Assembly (NCBI RefSeq): GCF_025398175.1
Contig: NZ_CP099735.1
Location: 1-64,000, forward strand
Direction of reading: 5' to 3'
DNA: 64,000 nt
Source: Photobacterium sp. TY1-4
GTDB lineage: Bacteria > Pseudomonadota > Gammaproteobacteria > Enterobacterales > Vibrionaceae
A model generated the notes under the pieces. That model saw only the letters and a list, made by a program, of their open reading frames with translations, ran no database searches and had not been told where the DNA came from. Position 1 is the stretch's first letter, and every line of letters begins with the position of its first letter. Made by a program: the position numbers and the translations under genes. Shown one piece after another: positions 44,365 to 55,224 of the stretch.

Positions 44365-45749
44365 TAGTTACCTCCACCGACAAGAATGTTATCGACTTTC
44401 AGGGCGGGCTGACCGACGGTGGTCGGCACTGAGCCACTGACCGAGCCGCACATCCCGGCGGCCAGCGCGAAGTCCTGACCGACCATGCTGATCTCTTTCA
44501 GCACTTTCGGCCCGGTGCTGATCAGGGTGGCGGATTTGAGTGGTTTGGTGATCTGGCCGTTTTCGACCAGATAGGCTTCCTGCACGGCAAAGTTAAACTC
44601 GCCGGTGCCCGGCTGGACCGAGCCGCCGCCCATTTTCTTGGCAAAGATACCGCGCTCGACACTGGCAATCATCGCATCGAGGGAGCTGTCACCCGGTTCG
44701 ATAAAGGTATTGCGCATCCGCGAGGTCGGCGCATATTTGTAGGATTCACGACGGCCTGAGCCGGTCGGTGCAAACCCGGTTTTGCGCGCTCCCATCTGAT
44801 CGACCATGAAGCTGGTCAGCTTACCGTCTTTAATCAGTTGGGTGCGCTGAGTTTCCATGCCTTCGTCATCGATGTTGATTGAGCCCCACTCGTGGTTCAT
44901 GGTGCCGTCATCGACAGCGCTGACCACCGGGTTGGCAATCATTTCGCCCATCTTGTCATGGAACACCGAGGCTTTCTTGGCCACCGAAGTGGTCTCCAGC
45001 AAGTGGCCACAGGCTTCGTGAAAGATCACGCCGCCGAAGCCGTTACCGATAATCACCGGCATTTCACCTGACGGGCAGTGTTCCGCATACAGCTTCACCA
45101 TCGCCTGTTTGGCAACTTGCTGGCCCAGCTCGCGGGCATCCAGCCGGGTATTGAATTCCCAGCCGGTCAGCGCGCCCGGCGATTCAAAGCCGGTTGACTG
45201 CTCGTTGCCGTTTTGGGCAATCGCAGTGGCGGCAACGCGGGTATAGTGGCGGGTATCGCCGATATGCAGCCCGGTTGAGTTGAAGATTTCGATTTGCTGC
45301 TCCCGTTGCAGAATACGACCGATAAACTGGGAGATCTTCTCATCTTCGTCGCGCGCAGCCTGATCGGTATCGCGCAGAAAAGCAATCTTGGCGTCGAGGT
45401 TGGCGCCTTGCGTGAGCGGTAGCTGACACTGGTGGCGATCCGTGTAGCGGCTGAGGTTTAATGCGCCGGCCTGGGCAATCTGATCGCGTTTATCTTTGGC
45501 GGCCAGCAGGCTGGTCACGCGTTTCAGTTCTTCTTCGTCGGTACTGTTGGTATAGCCGTACAGGACTTTGTGGCCGAAGAACAGGCGGACACCGATACCA
45601 AAGTCGATACCGGAATTGACCTTGTCGATATCGCCGGAAATCAGCTCGACTGAGCTGGACTGATGATGCTCGACGAAGAGTTCGGCAAAATCGGCCCCGA
45701 GGAATAACGCATGATCAATGACTGCTTTCGCAGTAGCAGGGTTTAGCAT
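44364..45749 (-). CDS. tldD: TldD-type metalloprotease subunit
   Basis: A 461-residue protein with the zinc-site motif FHEACGHLLE near residue 245 and a further conserved GTMNHEWGSINIDDEG. It is the catalytic subunit of the TldD/E pair, slightly shorter than E. coli TldD (481). The ATG has AAGGAG before it. It is the first gene of a two-gene operon with pmbA. The upstream hairpin at about 45773-45796 has no T-run. Confidence 0.89.
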   Translation of the reverse strand: MLNPATAKAVIDHALFLGADFAELFVEHHQSSSVELISGDIDKVNSGIDFGIGVRLFFGHKVLYGYTNSTDEEELKRVTSLLAAKDKRDQIAQAGALNLSRYTDRHQCQLPLTQGANLDAKIAFLRDTDQAARDEDEKISQFIGRILQREQQIEIFNSTGLHIGDTRHYTRVAATAIAQNGNEQSTGFESPGALTGWEFNTRLDARELGQQVAKQAMVKLYAEHCPSGEMPVIIGNGFGGVIFHEACGHLLETTSVAKKASVFHDKMGEMIANPVVSAVDDGTMNHEWGSINIDDEGMETQRTQLIKDGKLTSFMVDQMGARKTGFAPTGSGRRESYKYAPTSRMRNTFIEPGDSSLDAMIASVERGIFAKKMGGGSVQPGTGEFNFAVQEAYLVENGQITKPLKSATLISTGPKVLKEISMVGQDFALAAGMCGSVSGSVPTTVGQPALKVDNILVGGGN

Positions 45750-45887
45750 ATTTGCTCCTTGCTTATAATGACGTCCGGGCTGAGGCAGCCCCGGACAAAT
45801 TTTCGATGACGCTGCAATGGATTGGATATTTTTATGTCTTCAATACTCATTAATAGCATGAAGTCGAACACAATGAGGCGTCAAGAC

Positions 45888-46871
45888 TCAGGATTGTGCA
45901 CTGGCGATCGAACACAGAATTTGCTCCAGTTCATCCCAGGGCAGAGGCTCTCTGTCGATCACTTCAATCCGCGATTCGAAGCCGTTCAGGGTCAGCTCAT
46001 TGACCGAAACCACCTGATTGACCACGTTGAAGGCAAAACAGCCACGCTCGGTGTTGACCACAGCTTTCACCCGTTGGGCATTGAGGTTTGAAAACAGGCT
46101 GAACAGTTGGGAAAAGTCAAAGATCTGATCGGCGGCAAAACACCAGCCACAGCTACGGTATCCCTGACCGTTGTTTTCCCGGCGGATAAAGGCTTGCCCC
46201 GGTGCCAGCTCCAATCCCGGCAGGGGTTCGGCCGAGTCACTGGCATGGTGGTGATGGCTGTGGGCCGCTTCGCGTTCCGTTCGTTCAATCTCGAGCCAGC
46301 GAATATCCAGCGCACCTTGCTCGACTTTCCCGGTCGCGGTTTTAGCCGGTTCACATTCGGCGAGATAGGTCTCAAATGCGGCTAAATCGGCATCGCTACA
46401 GGCGTCCAGCTTGTTGGCCACTACGACATCGGCTAGCGCCAGCTGATCCTGGAAGTTCTGGTTTTGGGTATATTGTGGATCGGAAAAGTGACGTGGGTCG
46501 ACCAGCGTAATCGTCGCTTTGAGATCGATGTAATCGCGATAACTCTCAGATGTCAGTTTGGCGATCACTTCTTTCGGATGGCCGAGCCCGGTTGGCTCCA
46601 GCAGCAGGCGATCCGGTTTTTGCGCCAGCAGGGCGTTGATGCCGACCGACATCGGCAGCCCGGCGACACAACACATGCAGCCGCCCGGTACTTCTTTGAC
46701 GATGGCGCCTTGCTGATCAAGGATGGCGCCATCCACGCCAACATTGCCGAACTCGTTGATCAGGATTGCCCATTTTTCCCCCTCAGGCTTGCGGGCCAGC
46801 AGGGAAAGAATGGCCGTGGTTTTTCCGGCACCTAAAAAACCGGTGATAATGTTGGTCGGAATACGCTTCAT
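45888..46871 (-). CDS. CobW/COG0523-family GTPase (metal chaperone)
   Basis: A 327-residue P-loop GTPase with ITGFLGAGKTTAI near the N-terminus, the metal-binding GGCMCC near residue 65, NKLDACSD, and a His cluster (HSHHHHASDS) near 205 that is typical of zinc-metallochaperones. It would deliver metal ions to a client enzyme with GTP use. ATG 46871 gives the usual N-terminus; an upstream ATG at 46898 is also possible. It is the gene upstream of tldD on the same strand. Confidence 0.87.
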   Translation of the reverse strand: MKRIPTNIITGFLGAGKTTAILSLLARKPEGEKWAILINEFGNVGVDGAILDQQGAIVKEVPGGCMCCVAGLPMSVGINALLAQKPDRLLLEPTGLGHPKEVIAKLTSESYRDYIDLKATITLVDPRHFSDPQYTQNQNFQDQLALADVVVANKLDACSDADLAAFETYLAECEPAKTATGKVEQGALDIRWLEIERTEREAAHSHHHHASDSAEPLPGLELAPGQAFIRRENNGQGYRSCGWCFAADQIFDFSQLFSLFSNLNAQRVKAVVNTERGCFAFNVVNQVVSVNELTLNGFESRIEVIDREPLPWDELEQILCSIASAQS

Positions 46872-46949
46872 CGCGGGCTCTGCTTCTCCTGTTTGCATGA
46901 TCCGACCATCATATCACTCCTTGGCGGAGATGAAGTGCCCCGACCCGGA

Positions 46950-49022
<2,073 letters not shown>

Positions 49023-49151
49023 CACACACTCCTTGTGCTGTTTGATCCTGTGTTCATTGATCCTGCCGGAGGGACCATGTTTGGGCGGGTGGCTGTGAGA
49101 GCCGGACATCGTCCCGGTGTTGTGCAATCTGTTCCGCAATATCCAGAAACG

Positions 49152-49778
49152 CTAGGACGGTTGCGCATCCGGATGGGCGCGGCGGAACGCTTCCAGTTGC
49201 TGGCACTGTTGCTCTATCCGGGTCAATGTCGGGAAAGGGCTCAAATCGAGCTCAAACCGCCGGGCGTTGTAGAGTTGCGGGATCAGGCAGATATCGGCCA
49301 GGGTCGGCTGGTCGCCGCAGCAAAACGGGTGATCCTGCGGTTCAAGCAGGGATTCCAGCGTCTGAAACCCGAGGGTGAGCCAGTGGTGGTACCACACTGT
49401 TTTTTCCGTTTGCTCGACGCCGAGCTGGCGGCTGAGATAATTGAGCACCCGCAAGTTATTGAGCGGGTGGATATCGCAGGCGACGGTCAGGGCCAGCTCG
49501 CGGCATTTGGCTTTTTCCCAGGCACTGCCGGGCAAAATGGAAGGTTCCGGATATTGCTCTTCCAGGTATTCCAGGATGGCGACCGACTGACCGAGCATCC
49601 CGTGCTCGGTGCGCAACCCCGGCACCAAGGCGCTGGGGTTGAGCGAGGTATAGCGGGCGGCCTGCTGCTCGTTGGCCAGTAAAGAGACCGGGTTCAGATC
49701 GTAGTCCAGCCCTTTGAGGTTGAGCGCAATGCGTACCCGGTAAGAGGCCGATGAGCGGAAGTAATCAAAAAGCTCCAT
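49152..49778 (-). CDS. maiA: Maleylacetoacetate isomerase
   Basis: A 208-residue zeta-class glutathione S-transferase starting MELFDYFRSSASYRVRIALN; SSASYRVRIAL is the family mark with the catalytic Ser near residue 10. It isomerises maleylacetoacetate to fumarylacetoacetate with glutathione. GGAGG sits four bases before the ATG. It is between fahA and aacS in the same operon. Confidence 0.95.
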   Translation of the reverse strand: MELFDYFRSSASYRVRIALNLKGLDYDLNPVSLLANEQQAARYTSLNPSALVPGLRTEHGMLGQSVAILEYLEEQYPEPSILPGSAWEKAKCRELALTVACDIHPLNNLRVLNYLSRQLGVEQTEKTVWYHHWLTLGFQTLESLLEPQDHPFCCGDQPTLADICLIPQLYNARRFELDLSPFPTLTRIEQQCQQLEAFRRAHPDAQPS

Positions 49779-49789
49779 GGCACCTCCGG

Positions 49790-50812
49790 TTACATCGGCT
49801 TGTGATGGTTGAGATCTTCGTCGTGGTAGCGGTGCTCATAGCGCACGACTTTTTGCTCAATCGCCCCAAAGATGGATTGCCCGGTCTCATCGAACATTTC
49901 GATTTTGACGGTATCGCCGAATTGCATGAACGGGGTGGAGGCTGAGCCGTGGTCAATCACTTCCAGCATCCGGCGCTCAGCCAGGCAGCATGAGCCGCTG
50001 CTGCGGTCTTTGTTTGACACCGTTCCGGAGCCAATGATCGTCCCGGCACAGAGGTGGCGGCTTTTGGCGACATGCTGCACCAATTCGGCAAAGTTGAAGG
50101 TCATATCGGTCCCGGCATGGGGCTGGCCGAACAGTTCGTCGTTGTAGTGGACTGTCAGGCGGTGATGGACCTTGAAATCGTGCCAGTGCTCACCCAGCTC
50201 ATCCGGGGTGACGGCGACAGGTGAGAAGGCCGAGGCCGGCTTGGACTGAAAGAATCCGAAGCCTTTGCCCAGCTCTGCCGGGATCAGGTTACGCAGGGAC
50301 ACATCGTTGACCAGCATCAGCAGCTTGATATGGCCGTGCACTTCCTCGGTGCGGGTGCCCATGTTGATATCGTCGGTAATCACGGCGATCTCGCCTTCAA
50401 AGTCGATGCCCCAGTGTTCATCCGCCATTTCAATATCCTGGCAAGGGGCCAGAAAACCGTCGGACATGCCCTGATACATCAGCGGATCGGTCCAGAAGCT
50501 TTCCGGCATTTCCGCGCCGCGGGCTTTGCGGACCAGCTCAACGTGATTGACATAGGCACTGCCGTCAGCCCACTGATAGGCACGGGGCAGGGGAGAGGCG
50601 CACAACGCCGGGTTAAACGGGAACACATCCTGCGCCACGCCGTCATTGAGATTGCGATACAGATGCTGGAGATCCGCTTCAACCTGATCCCAGTTATCGA
50701 GGGCAAACTGTAAGGTCGGGGCGATGTCATGGGCATGGGCGGCTTGGGTCAAATCTCGGGACACAACAATCAGTTGTCCGTCGCGGCCATGGTTTAGGGA
50801 AGCTAGTTTCAC
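49790..50812 (-). CDS. fahA: Fumarylacetoacetase-family hydrolase
   Basis: A 340-residue FAH-fold enzyme with the catalytic motifs WGIDFEGEIAVITDDI near residue 140 and GSGTVSNKD near 255, and SSGSCCLAERR after it. It splits fumarylacetoacetate to fumarate and acetoacetate. GTG 50812 is chosen because AAGGAG is six bases upstream; the TTG at 50818 is an alternative. It is between hmgA and maiA. Confidence 0.93.
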   Translation of the reverse strand: MKLASLNHGRDGQLIVVSRDLTQAAHAHDIAPTLQFALDNWDQVEADLQHLYRNLNDGVAQDVFPFNPALCASPLPRAYQWADGSAYVNHVELVRKARGAEMPESFWTDPLMYQGMSDGFLAPCQDIEMADEHWGIDFEGEIAVITDDINMGTRTEEVHGHIKLLMLVNDVSLRNLIPAELGKGFGFFQSKPASAFSPVAVTPDELGEHWHDFKVHHRLTVHYNDELFGQPHAGTDMTFNFAELVQHVAKSRHLCAGTIIGSGTVSNKDRSSGSCCLAERRMLEVIDHGSASTPFMQFGDTVKIEMFDETGQSIFGAIEQKVVRYEHRYHDEDLNHHKPM

Positions 50813-50870
50813 ACGCAACTCCTTTAATTGCAGAGGTAAATATCCGTATTTCGAGACGCCAGAGCGTGAC

Positions 50871-52001
50871 TTATTTTTTGTTCAACCATGAATAAACATA
50901 GTCTTGATTTTCAACACCTTCAGGTAATTCCGCGAGATCCAGCGGCCAGCGGGTGTCGATCATGACGGCAACCTCGTCGGTTTCTTTCTTCGGACTGTCC
51001 ATGCTGGCCGCCAATGCTTTCGGGTGCGGGCCATGGGAAAAGCCGCACGGGTGATGGGTGATCATCCCGGCTTCGATGTTGTCCCGGCTGAAGAAATTGC
51101 CCCGGTGGTAGAACAGCACTTCATCGTAGTCATCATTGTTGTGATAGAACGGCACCTTGAGCGCACCGGGATCGCTTTCGATCGGCCGGGGCACGAAAGT
51201 GCAGATCACAAAGCCTTCGGCGACAAACGTGGTGTGTGCTGACGGCGGCAGGTGATAGCGGTGGCTCATCAGCGGGCGAATATCCCGCCAGTTCAGCTTG
51301 AACACCGTGAGGTTACCTTTCCAACCCTGGGCATCGAGCGGGTTGAACGGGTAGGTGATGGTATTGAGCTGATCTCTCGCTTTCAGGATCACTTGCCATT
51401 GCTGGTCGCTGCTTTGCTGCGCCAGAAACGCTGCGTCAATACGGGCATGCTCGAGCACCGCCGGATCATAGACGGCATGCTGGCCAACCAGCCCCCGCTC
51501 TGCCATCTGATAGCCACTGTTGGTGGCCTCAATCAGCAGCAGGGTCACCGGCTCGTCCACGTCGATGCGCCAGCTGGTGGCACGGGGTAGGACAATATAG
51601 TCGCCGTCGCGGAACGTCAGGTGGCCGTAGTCACAGTAGAGGTGGCCGCTGCCCTGATGGACAAACAGCACTTCATCCCCGTCGCCGTTGCGGACCAGGT
51701 GATCCATCGACGTCCGGCAATTCCAGACCCGGAACTTCACATTGCGGTTATGCAGCAGCAGCGAGGCATCCCATGGTGTATGGCCGGATTGCTCAAGCTT
51801 GTTGGTGTCGATCGCGCGCGGACGGAGCGGTCCGTCCCAGCTCACCCAGCCGGTTGGCGGATTGGCGTGATACATGTGGCTGGCCGGGCCGAAGAAGCCT
51901 TCCTTGCCGCATTCACGTTCAAAGGTCCCGTCCGGGAGATCACAGTGCGCCTGTCGGGAAGCCTTTCCCTCAATGATTGGAAACTGAAACCAGTGCCGCA
52001 T
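50871..52001 (-). CDS. hmgA: Homogentisate 1,2-dioxygenase
   Basis: A 376-residue cupin dioxygenase: VLFVHQGSGHLYCDYGHLTFRDGDYIVLPRATSWRI near residues 130-165 and GMITHHPCGFSHGPHPKAL near 310, whose His residues bind iron and substrate. It opens homogentisate to maleylacetoacetate. AAGGATGAAGCG precedes the ATG. It is the first gene of the operon and diverges from phhA. Confidence 0.94.
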   Translation of the reverse strand: MRHWFQFPIIEGKASRQAHCDLPDGTFERECGKEGFFGPASHMYHANPPTGWVSWDGPLRPRAIDTNKLEQSGHTPWDASLLLHNRNVKFRVWNCRTSMDHLVRNGDGDEVLFVHQGSGHLYCDYGHLTFRDGDYIVLPRATSWRIDVDEPVTLLLIEATNSGYQMAERGLVGQHAVYDPAVLEHARIDAAFLAQQSSDQQWQVILKARDQLNTITYPFNPLDAQGWKGNLTVFKLNWRDIRPLMSHRYHLPPSAHTTFVAEGFVICTFVPRPIESDPGALKVPFYHNNDDYDEVLFYHRGNFFSRDNIEAGMITHHPCGFSHGPHPKALAASMDSPKKETDEVAVMIDTRWPLDLAELPEGVENQDYVYSWLNKK

Positions 52002-52359
52002 CGCTTCATCCTTAAGGTTAATGGTTTGTTACTCAATGTACTAAATCTGGCTGAGCCAGACGGAACAAGCAACTTGAAACCGGTATTTTTTCAGCCGTTT
52101 TCTGTGCCGAAAGTTTTACATAACTGGCTCATTCACAAGGTGATATTGAGGCCGATTTCCCCCTGGATCGCTACAGGGGTCGCGCAGGGGTAAACTTTTG
52201 GCTGATGTAAAAATATTGTTACATCGACCGTTTTTACGATTCTTATCATCGGGTTCCATTCGGACCGGTAAAACACCTAACCTTAATGAAGACGGAAGAA
52301 GTTCATATAAATCCACAGGGACGTCGGGTCATAAAACACGACAAGAAGCAGGTTCGTTT
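52002..52359. other. Divergent control region hmgA / phhA
   Basis: About 358 bp. It holds the TyrR-like box at 52206-52223 and a TTTACA half-site near 52116. Frames here lack ribosome sites. Confidence 0.6.
52206..52223. promoter_or_regulatory. TyrR-like box upstream of phhA
   Basis: TGTAAA-N6-GTTACA, within the longer palindrome GATGTAA...TTACATC (52204-52225). This is one mismatch from the TyrR consensus TGTAAA-N6-TTTACA. It is about 137 bp before phhA and 205 bp before hmgA, and so could control both directions in response to aromatic amino acids. Confidence 0.7.
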
Positions 52360-53172
52360 ATGGGTGTAGCCACAAAGTATGTATCCAAAAAGCCTGATGA
52401 AAACGGCTTTATTCACTGGGATCCCCAGGAAGATCAAATCTGGCATGATCTGGTCAGCCGGCAGCTGAGCTGTATTCAAGGTCGGGCGTGTGACGAATAT
52501 ATCGCCGGGCTCAAGCTACTCGATCTGCCGCGGGATCGCGTGCCGCAACTGGAAGAGATCAGCCGGGTATTGCGCCAAGCGACCGGGTGGGAGTGTGCCC
52601 GGGTTCCGGCGTTGATTGATTTCGATCGGTTTTTCAACCTGTTGGCAAATAAGCAGTTTCCGGTGGCGACTTTCTTACGCCGTCGGGAAGAGTTCGATTA
52701 TTTGCAGGAGCCGGACTTTTTCCATGAAATTTTCGGTCATTGTGCCATGCTGACCAATCCGGCATTTGCTGAATTTACAAATACCTATGGTCGCCTGGGC
52801 TATGCCGCGACCAAGCAGGAGCGGGTGTATTTAGCGCGCTTGTACTGGTTTACCGTTGAGTTTGGGTTGTTGCGCCGAGGGGATGATCTGCGTATCTATG
52901 GCGGCGGGATCTTATCGTCACCGGGCGAGACGGAATATGCGGTGTCGGGTGAGAAGCCGATTTACCGGCCGTTTGATCCGGTCGATATTATGCGGACCCC
53001 GTACCGGATCGACATCATGCAACCGATCTATTTTGTCTTGGATGAGATTGAACAACTGTATGAACTGGCGCATCAGGACATTATGAGTATGGTTCATCAA
53101 GCGATTGAATTAGGCTTACATAAGCCGATGTTTCCACCGAAAGATAAGGAGGTTGTGGGAGACTATGTCTGA
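52360..53172 (+). CDS. phhA: Phenylalanine 4-monooxygenase
   Basis: A 270-residue aromatic amino acid hydroxylase. Iron ligands are H122 and H127 in FFHEIFGHC and E167 in FTVEFGLL. The pterin-dependent reaction converts phenylalanine to tyrosine. ATG 52360 is chosen ([16 protein letters not shown]); the frame is open earlier but outside the family length. It overlaps phhB by 8 bases. Confidence 0.95.
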   Translation: MGVATKYVSKKPDENGFIHWDPQEDQIWHDLVSRQLSCIQGRACDEYIAGLKLLDLPRDRVPQLEEISRVLRQATGWECARVPALIDFDRFFNLLANKQFPVATFLRRREEFDYLQEPDFFHEIFGHCAMLTNPAFAEFTNTYGRLGYAATKQERVYLARLYWFTVEFGLLRRGDDLRIYGGGILSSPGETEYAVSGEKPIYRPFDPVDIMRTPYRIDIMQPIYFVLDEIEQLYELAHQDIMSMVHQAIELGLHKPMFPPKDKEVVGDYV

Positions 53173-53515
53173 TTTACATGAATTGAAATGCGAAGCTTGC
53201 CAAATTGACGCGCCATTGGTAACTGCGGATGAGCGGGTTGAGCTGGCGAAGAGTATTCCGGCGTGGGAAGTGCTTTCGCGGGAGGGGATCGATCAGTTGG
53301 AGCGGGTGTATACCTTTAAGAACTTCAAACAGGCCTGGGCTTTTGCTGACAAGGTGGCCGAGCTGGCCGAAGCGGAATTTCACCATCCCACGATTACGTT
53401 GGAGTGGGGCAAGGTGACGGTCTGTTGGTGGAGCCATTCCATTAAGGGGCTACACAAAAATGACTACATTTGCGCCGCGAAAACGGATCGGGCGCATGCA
53501 GCGCTGGCGGTTTGA
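53165..53515 (+). CDS. phhB: Pterin-4a-carbinolamine dehydratase
   Basis: A 116-residue protein with [30 protein letters not shown] near residues 75-104, which carries the conserved His pair and Trp of the family. It regenerates the pterin cofactor for PhhA. ATG 53165 follows GGGAG. It is in an operon with phhA. Confidence 0.94.
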   Translation: MSDLHELKCEACQIDAPLVTADERVELAKSIPAWEVLSREGIDQLERVYTFKNFKQAWAFADKVAELAEAEFHHPTITLEWGKVTVCWWSHSIKGLHKNDYICAAKTDRAHAALAV

Positions 53516-53886
53516 TGCAACTGAGGGTGGATGGTTGAATTCCATGCAAACTGTGTGGGATTGATAATGTTCACTATACTCTTATTGAGGACGACCCATT
53601 GATTGGAGCTGCGCAGGTCAGGTTATCCGAGCCGCGCGGCTTCACTTGATGGCGCTGTGATCCATCCATCAGTCAATTTGCTCATTTGAGCTTTGTAGTA
53701 ACTAGACGTTCACTTTATCTTGCTTGAATTCACCTCCCGCCGGGAGGTTTTTTATTGCCGTTTGAATGCCCTCTTCGCCTCAGGGCCGTCTCATCTTTAC
53801 CCTGGTGTTATCCTCGCTTTTTACAGACCTTACCTATACTTAGATCGTTTGACGCGGGATGGGACGTGATGAGATGAAGGCAAAGT
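53516..53886. other. Intergenic region with possible sRNA or long 3' leader
   Basis: About 370 bp between phhB and pqiA. A TATACT -10-like hexamer at 53575-53580 precedes about 150 bases with no ORF and a strong terminator at 53732-53754. It may be an independent small RNA or the 3' end of the phhAB message. Confidence 0.4.
53732..53754 (+). terminator. Rho-independent terminator downstream of phhB
   Basis: Stem ACCTCCC / GGGAGGT with a GCC loop and a run of seven T residues, 217 bp past phhB. Confidence 0.85.
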
Positions 53887-55224
53887 ATGAGTGAACAATC
53901 CTCCCCGGATGTCCTGGTCGGTTGTGAAGAGTGCGGCCTGGTCACCGTGCTGCCGCTGCTGGCCGGCGGGCAGAAGGCGCTGTGTCCGCGATGCGGACAT
54001 TTGCTGGCCAAACATATCACCTTGCCGTTCCAGCGGCCGTTGGCCTATGGGATTGCCAGTTTGATCATGTTGATCCTCAGTGTCAGTTTTCCGTTTATGT
54101 CGTTCAGTGTGCAGGGGATCAGCCAGGAGATTACCTTGCTGCATGCCGCAGAAATGCTCAGTCAGTTTCGCAACAGCCTGTTGGCCGCCCTGTTGTTGCT
54201 GACGGTGGTGATCCTGCCGGCCTGGTATCTCTCTACCGTGTTGTATCTCTACAGGCTGGCCGGACGGCGCTATCAGGGCATTGATGTCCGGCCGGTGACG
54301 GCATTTCAGAAGCGACTGTGTCGGATGATGTCGGTGGCTGAGCCCTGGCTGATGGTGGATGTGTTCCTGATTGGGGTCCTGGTCAGTTTGATTAAGATTT
54401 CGTCACTGGCGGATGTCGGGCTCGGGATGTCGTTTTGGGCGTTCTGTATTTACACCCTGCTGGTGGTGAAATGCGTGTCGATGGTGGATCGCACCTGGCT
54501 GTGGTTGCAACTGGAACCCATGATGCCGGTTGGCGGTATCTCCCCCGGCGATTGCCATCATTCAATTAATCACGTCAGTTGCCACTGTTGTGCGCAGCTC
54601 AATCCGCTGCCGGAGCCGGGGAGTCATCCCCGTTGTGTGCGTTGCCATGGCCGTCTGCATCCGTTTAATCCCAAGCAAAGCCTGCAGCGTTCCTGGGCCT
54701 TGTTGATTGCCGCCGTGATATTTTTTGTGCCCGCGAACCTCTATGCCATGATGATCACCGTCAGCCTCGGCAAAGAAGAAGGGTCGACCATCATGGGCGG
54801 GGTGATTTTGCTGTGGCAACTGGGCTCCTATCCAATTGCCGGGGTGATTTTTCTGGCCAGCATTGTGATCCCGCTGGCGAAAATGCTGGCGCTGGGCTGG
54901 CTGTATGTGAATGCGCAGCAGGTCGGCAGCCAGCGCCAGGCGATTTTGCAGCTCAAACTTTACCGGATCACGGAACTGATTGGCCGCTGGTCGATGATTG
55001 ATATTTTCGTGGTCGCGATTTTGGTGGCGCTGGTGCAGTTGCAAAACCTGATGGCGATTTTTCCCGGTCCGGCCGCGCTGTCGTTTGCGAGTGTGGTGAT
55101 TTTGACCATGTTGTCGGCGATCACCTTCGATCCGCGAGTGTTCTGGATTGAGAGCCAGCCTGCGGAGCACGAGGCAAACGCGACAACCACATTAACCCAA
55201 CAAGAAGAGAAGCTGCATGAGTGA
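53887..55224 (+). CDS. pqiA: Paraquat-inducible protein A (PqiA-like)
   Basis: A 445-residue inner-membrane protein with two PqiA repeats, each with a zinc-ribbon-like pair: CEECG...CPRCGH near residues 13-38 and CHCCAQLN...CVRCHGRL near 235-260. About eight membrane segments follow. PqiA works with PqiB and PqiC in envelope lipid transport between the two membranes. The downstream pqiB gene overlaps its end. Confidence 0.93.
   Translation: MSEQSSPDVLVGCEECGLVTVLPLLAGGQKALCPRCGHLLAKHITLPFQRPLAYGIASLIMLILSVSFPFMSFSVQGISQEITLLHAAEMLSQFRNSLLAALLLLTVVILPAWYLSTVLYLYRLAGRRYQGIDVRPVTAFQKRLCRMMSVAEPWLMVDVFLIGVLVSLIKISSLADVGLGMSFWAFCIYTLLVVKCVSMVDRTWLWLQLEPMMPVGGISPGDCHHSINHVSCHCCAQLNPLPEPGSHPRCVRCHGRLHPFNPKQSLQRSWALLIAAVIFFVPANLYAMMITVSLGKEEGSTIMGGVILLWQLGSYPIAGVIFLASIVIPLAKMLALGWLYVNAQQVGSQRQAILQLKLYRITELIGRWSMIDIFVVAILVALVQLQNLMAIFPGPAALSFASVVILTMLSAITFDPRVFWIESQPAEHEANATTTLTQQEEKLHE

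Noticed and set aside
45773..45796. GC-rich hairpin between the CobW-type gene and tldD
   Set aside because: The stem is bulged and no T-run follows in either direction, so I did not call it a terminator.
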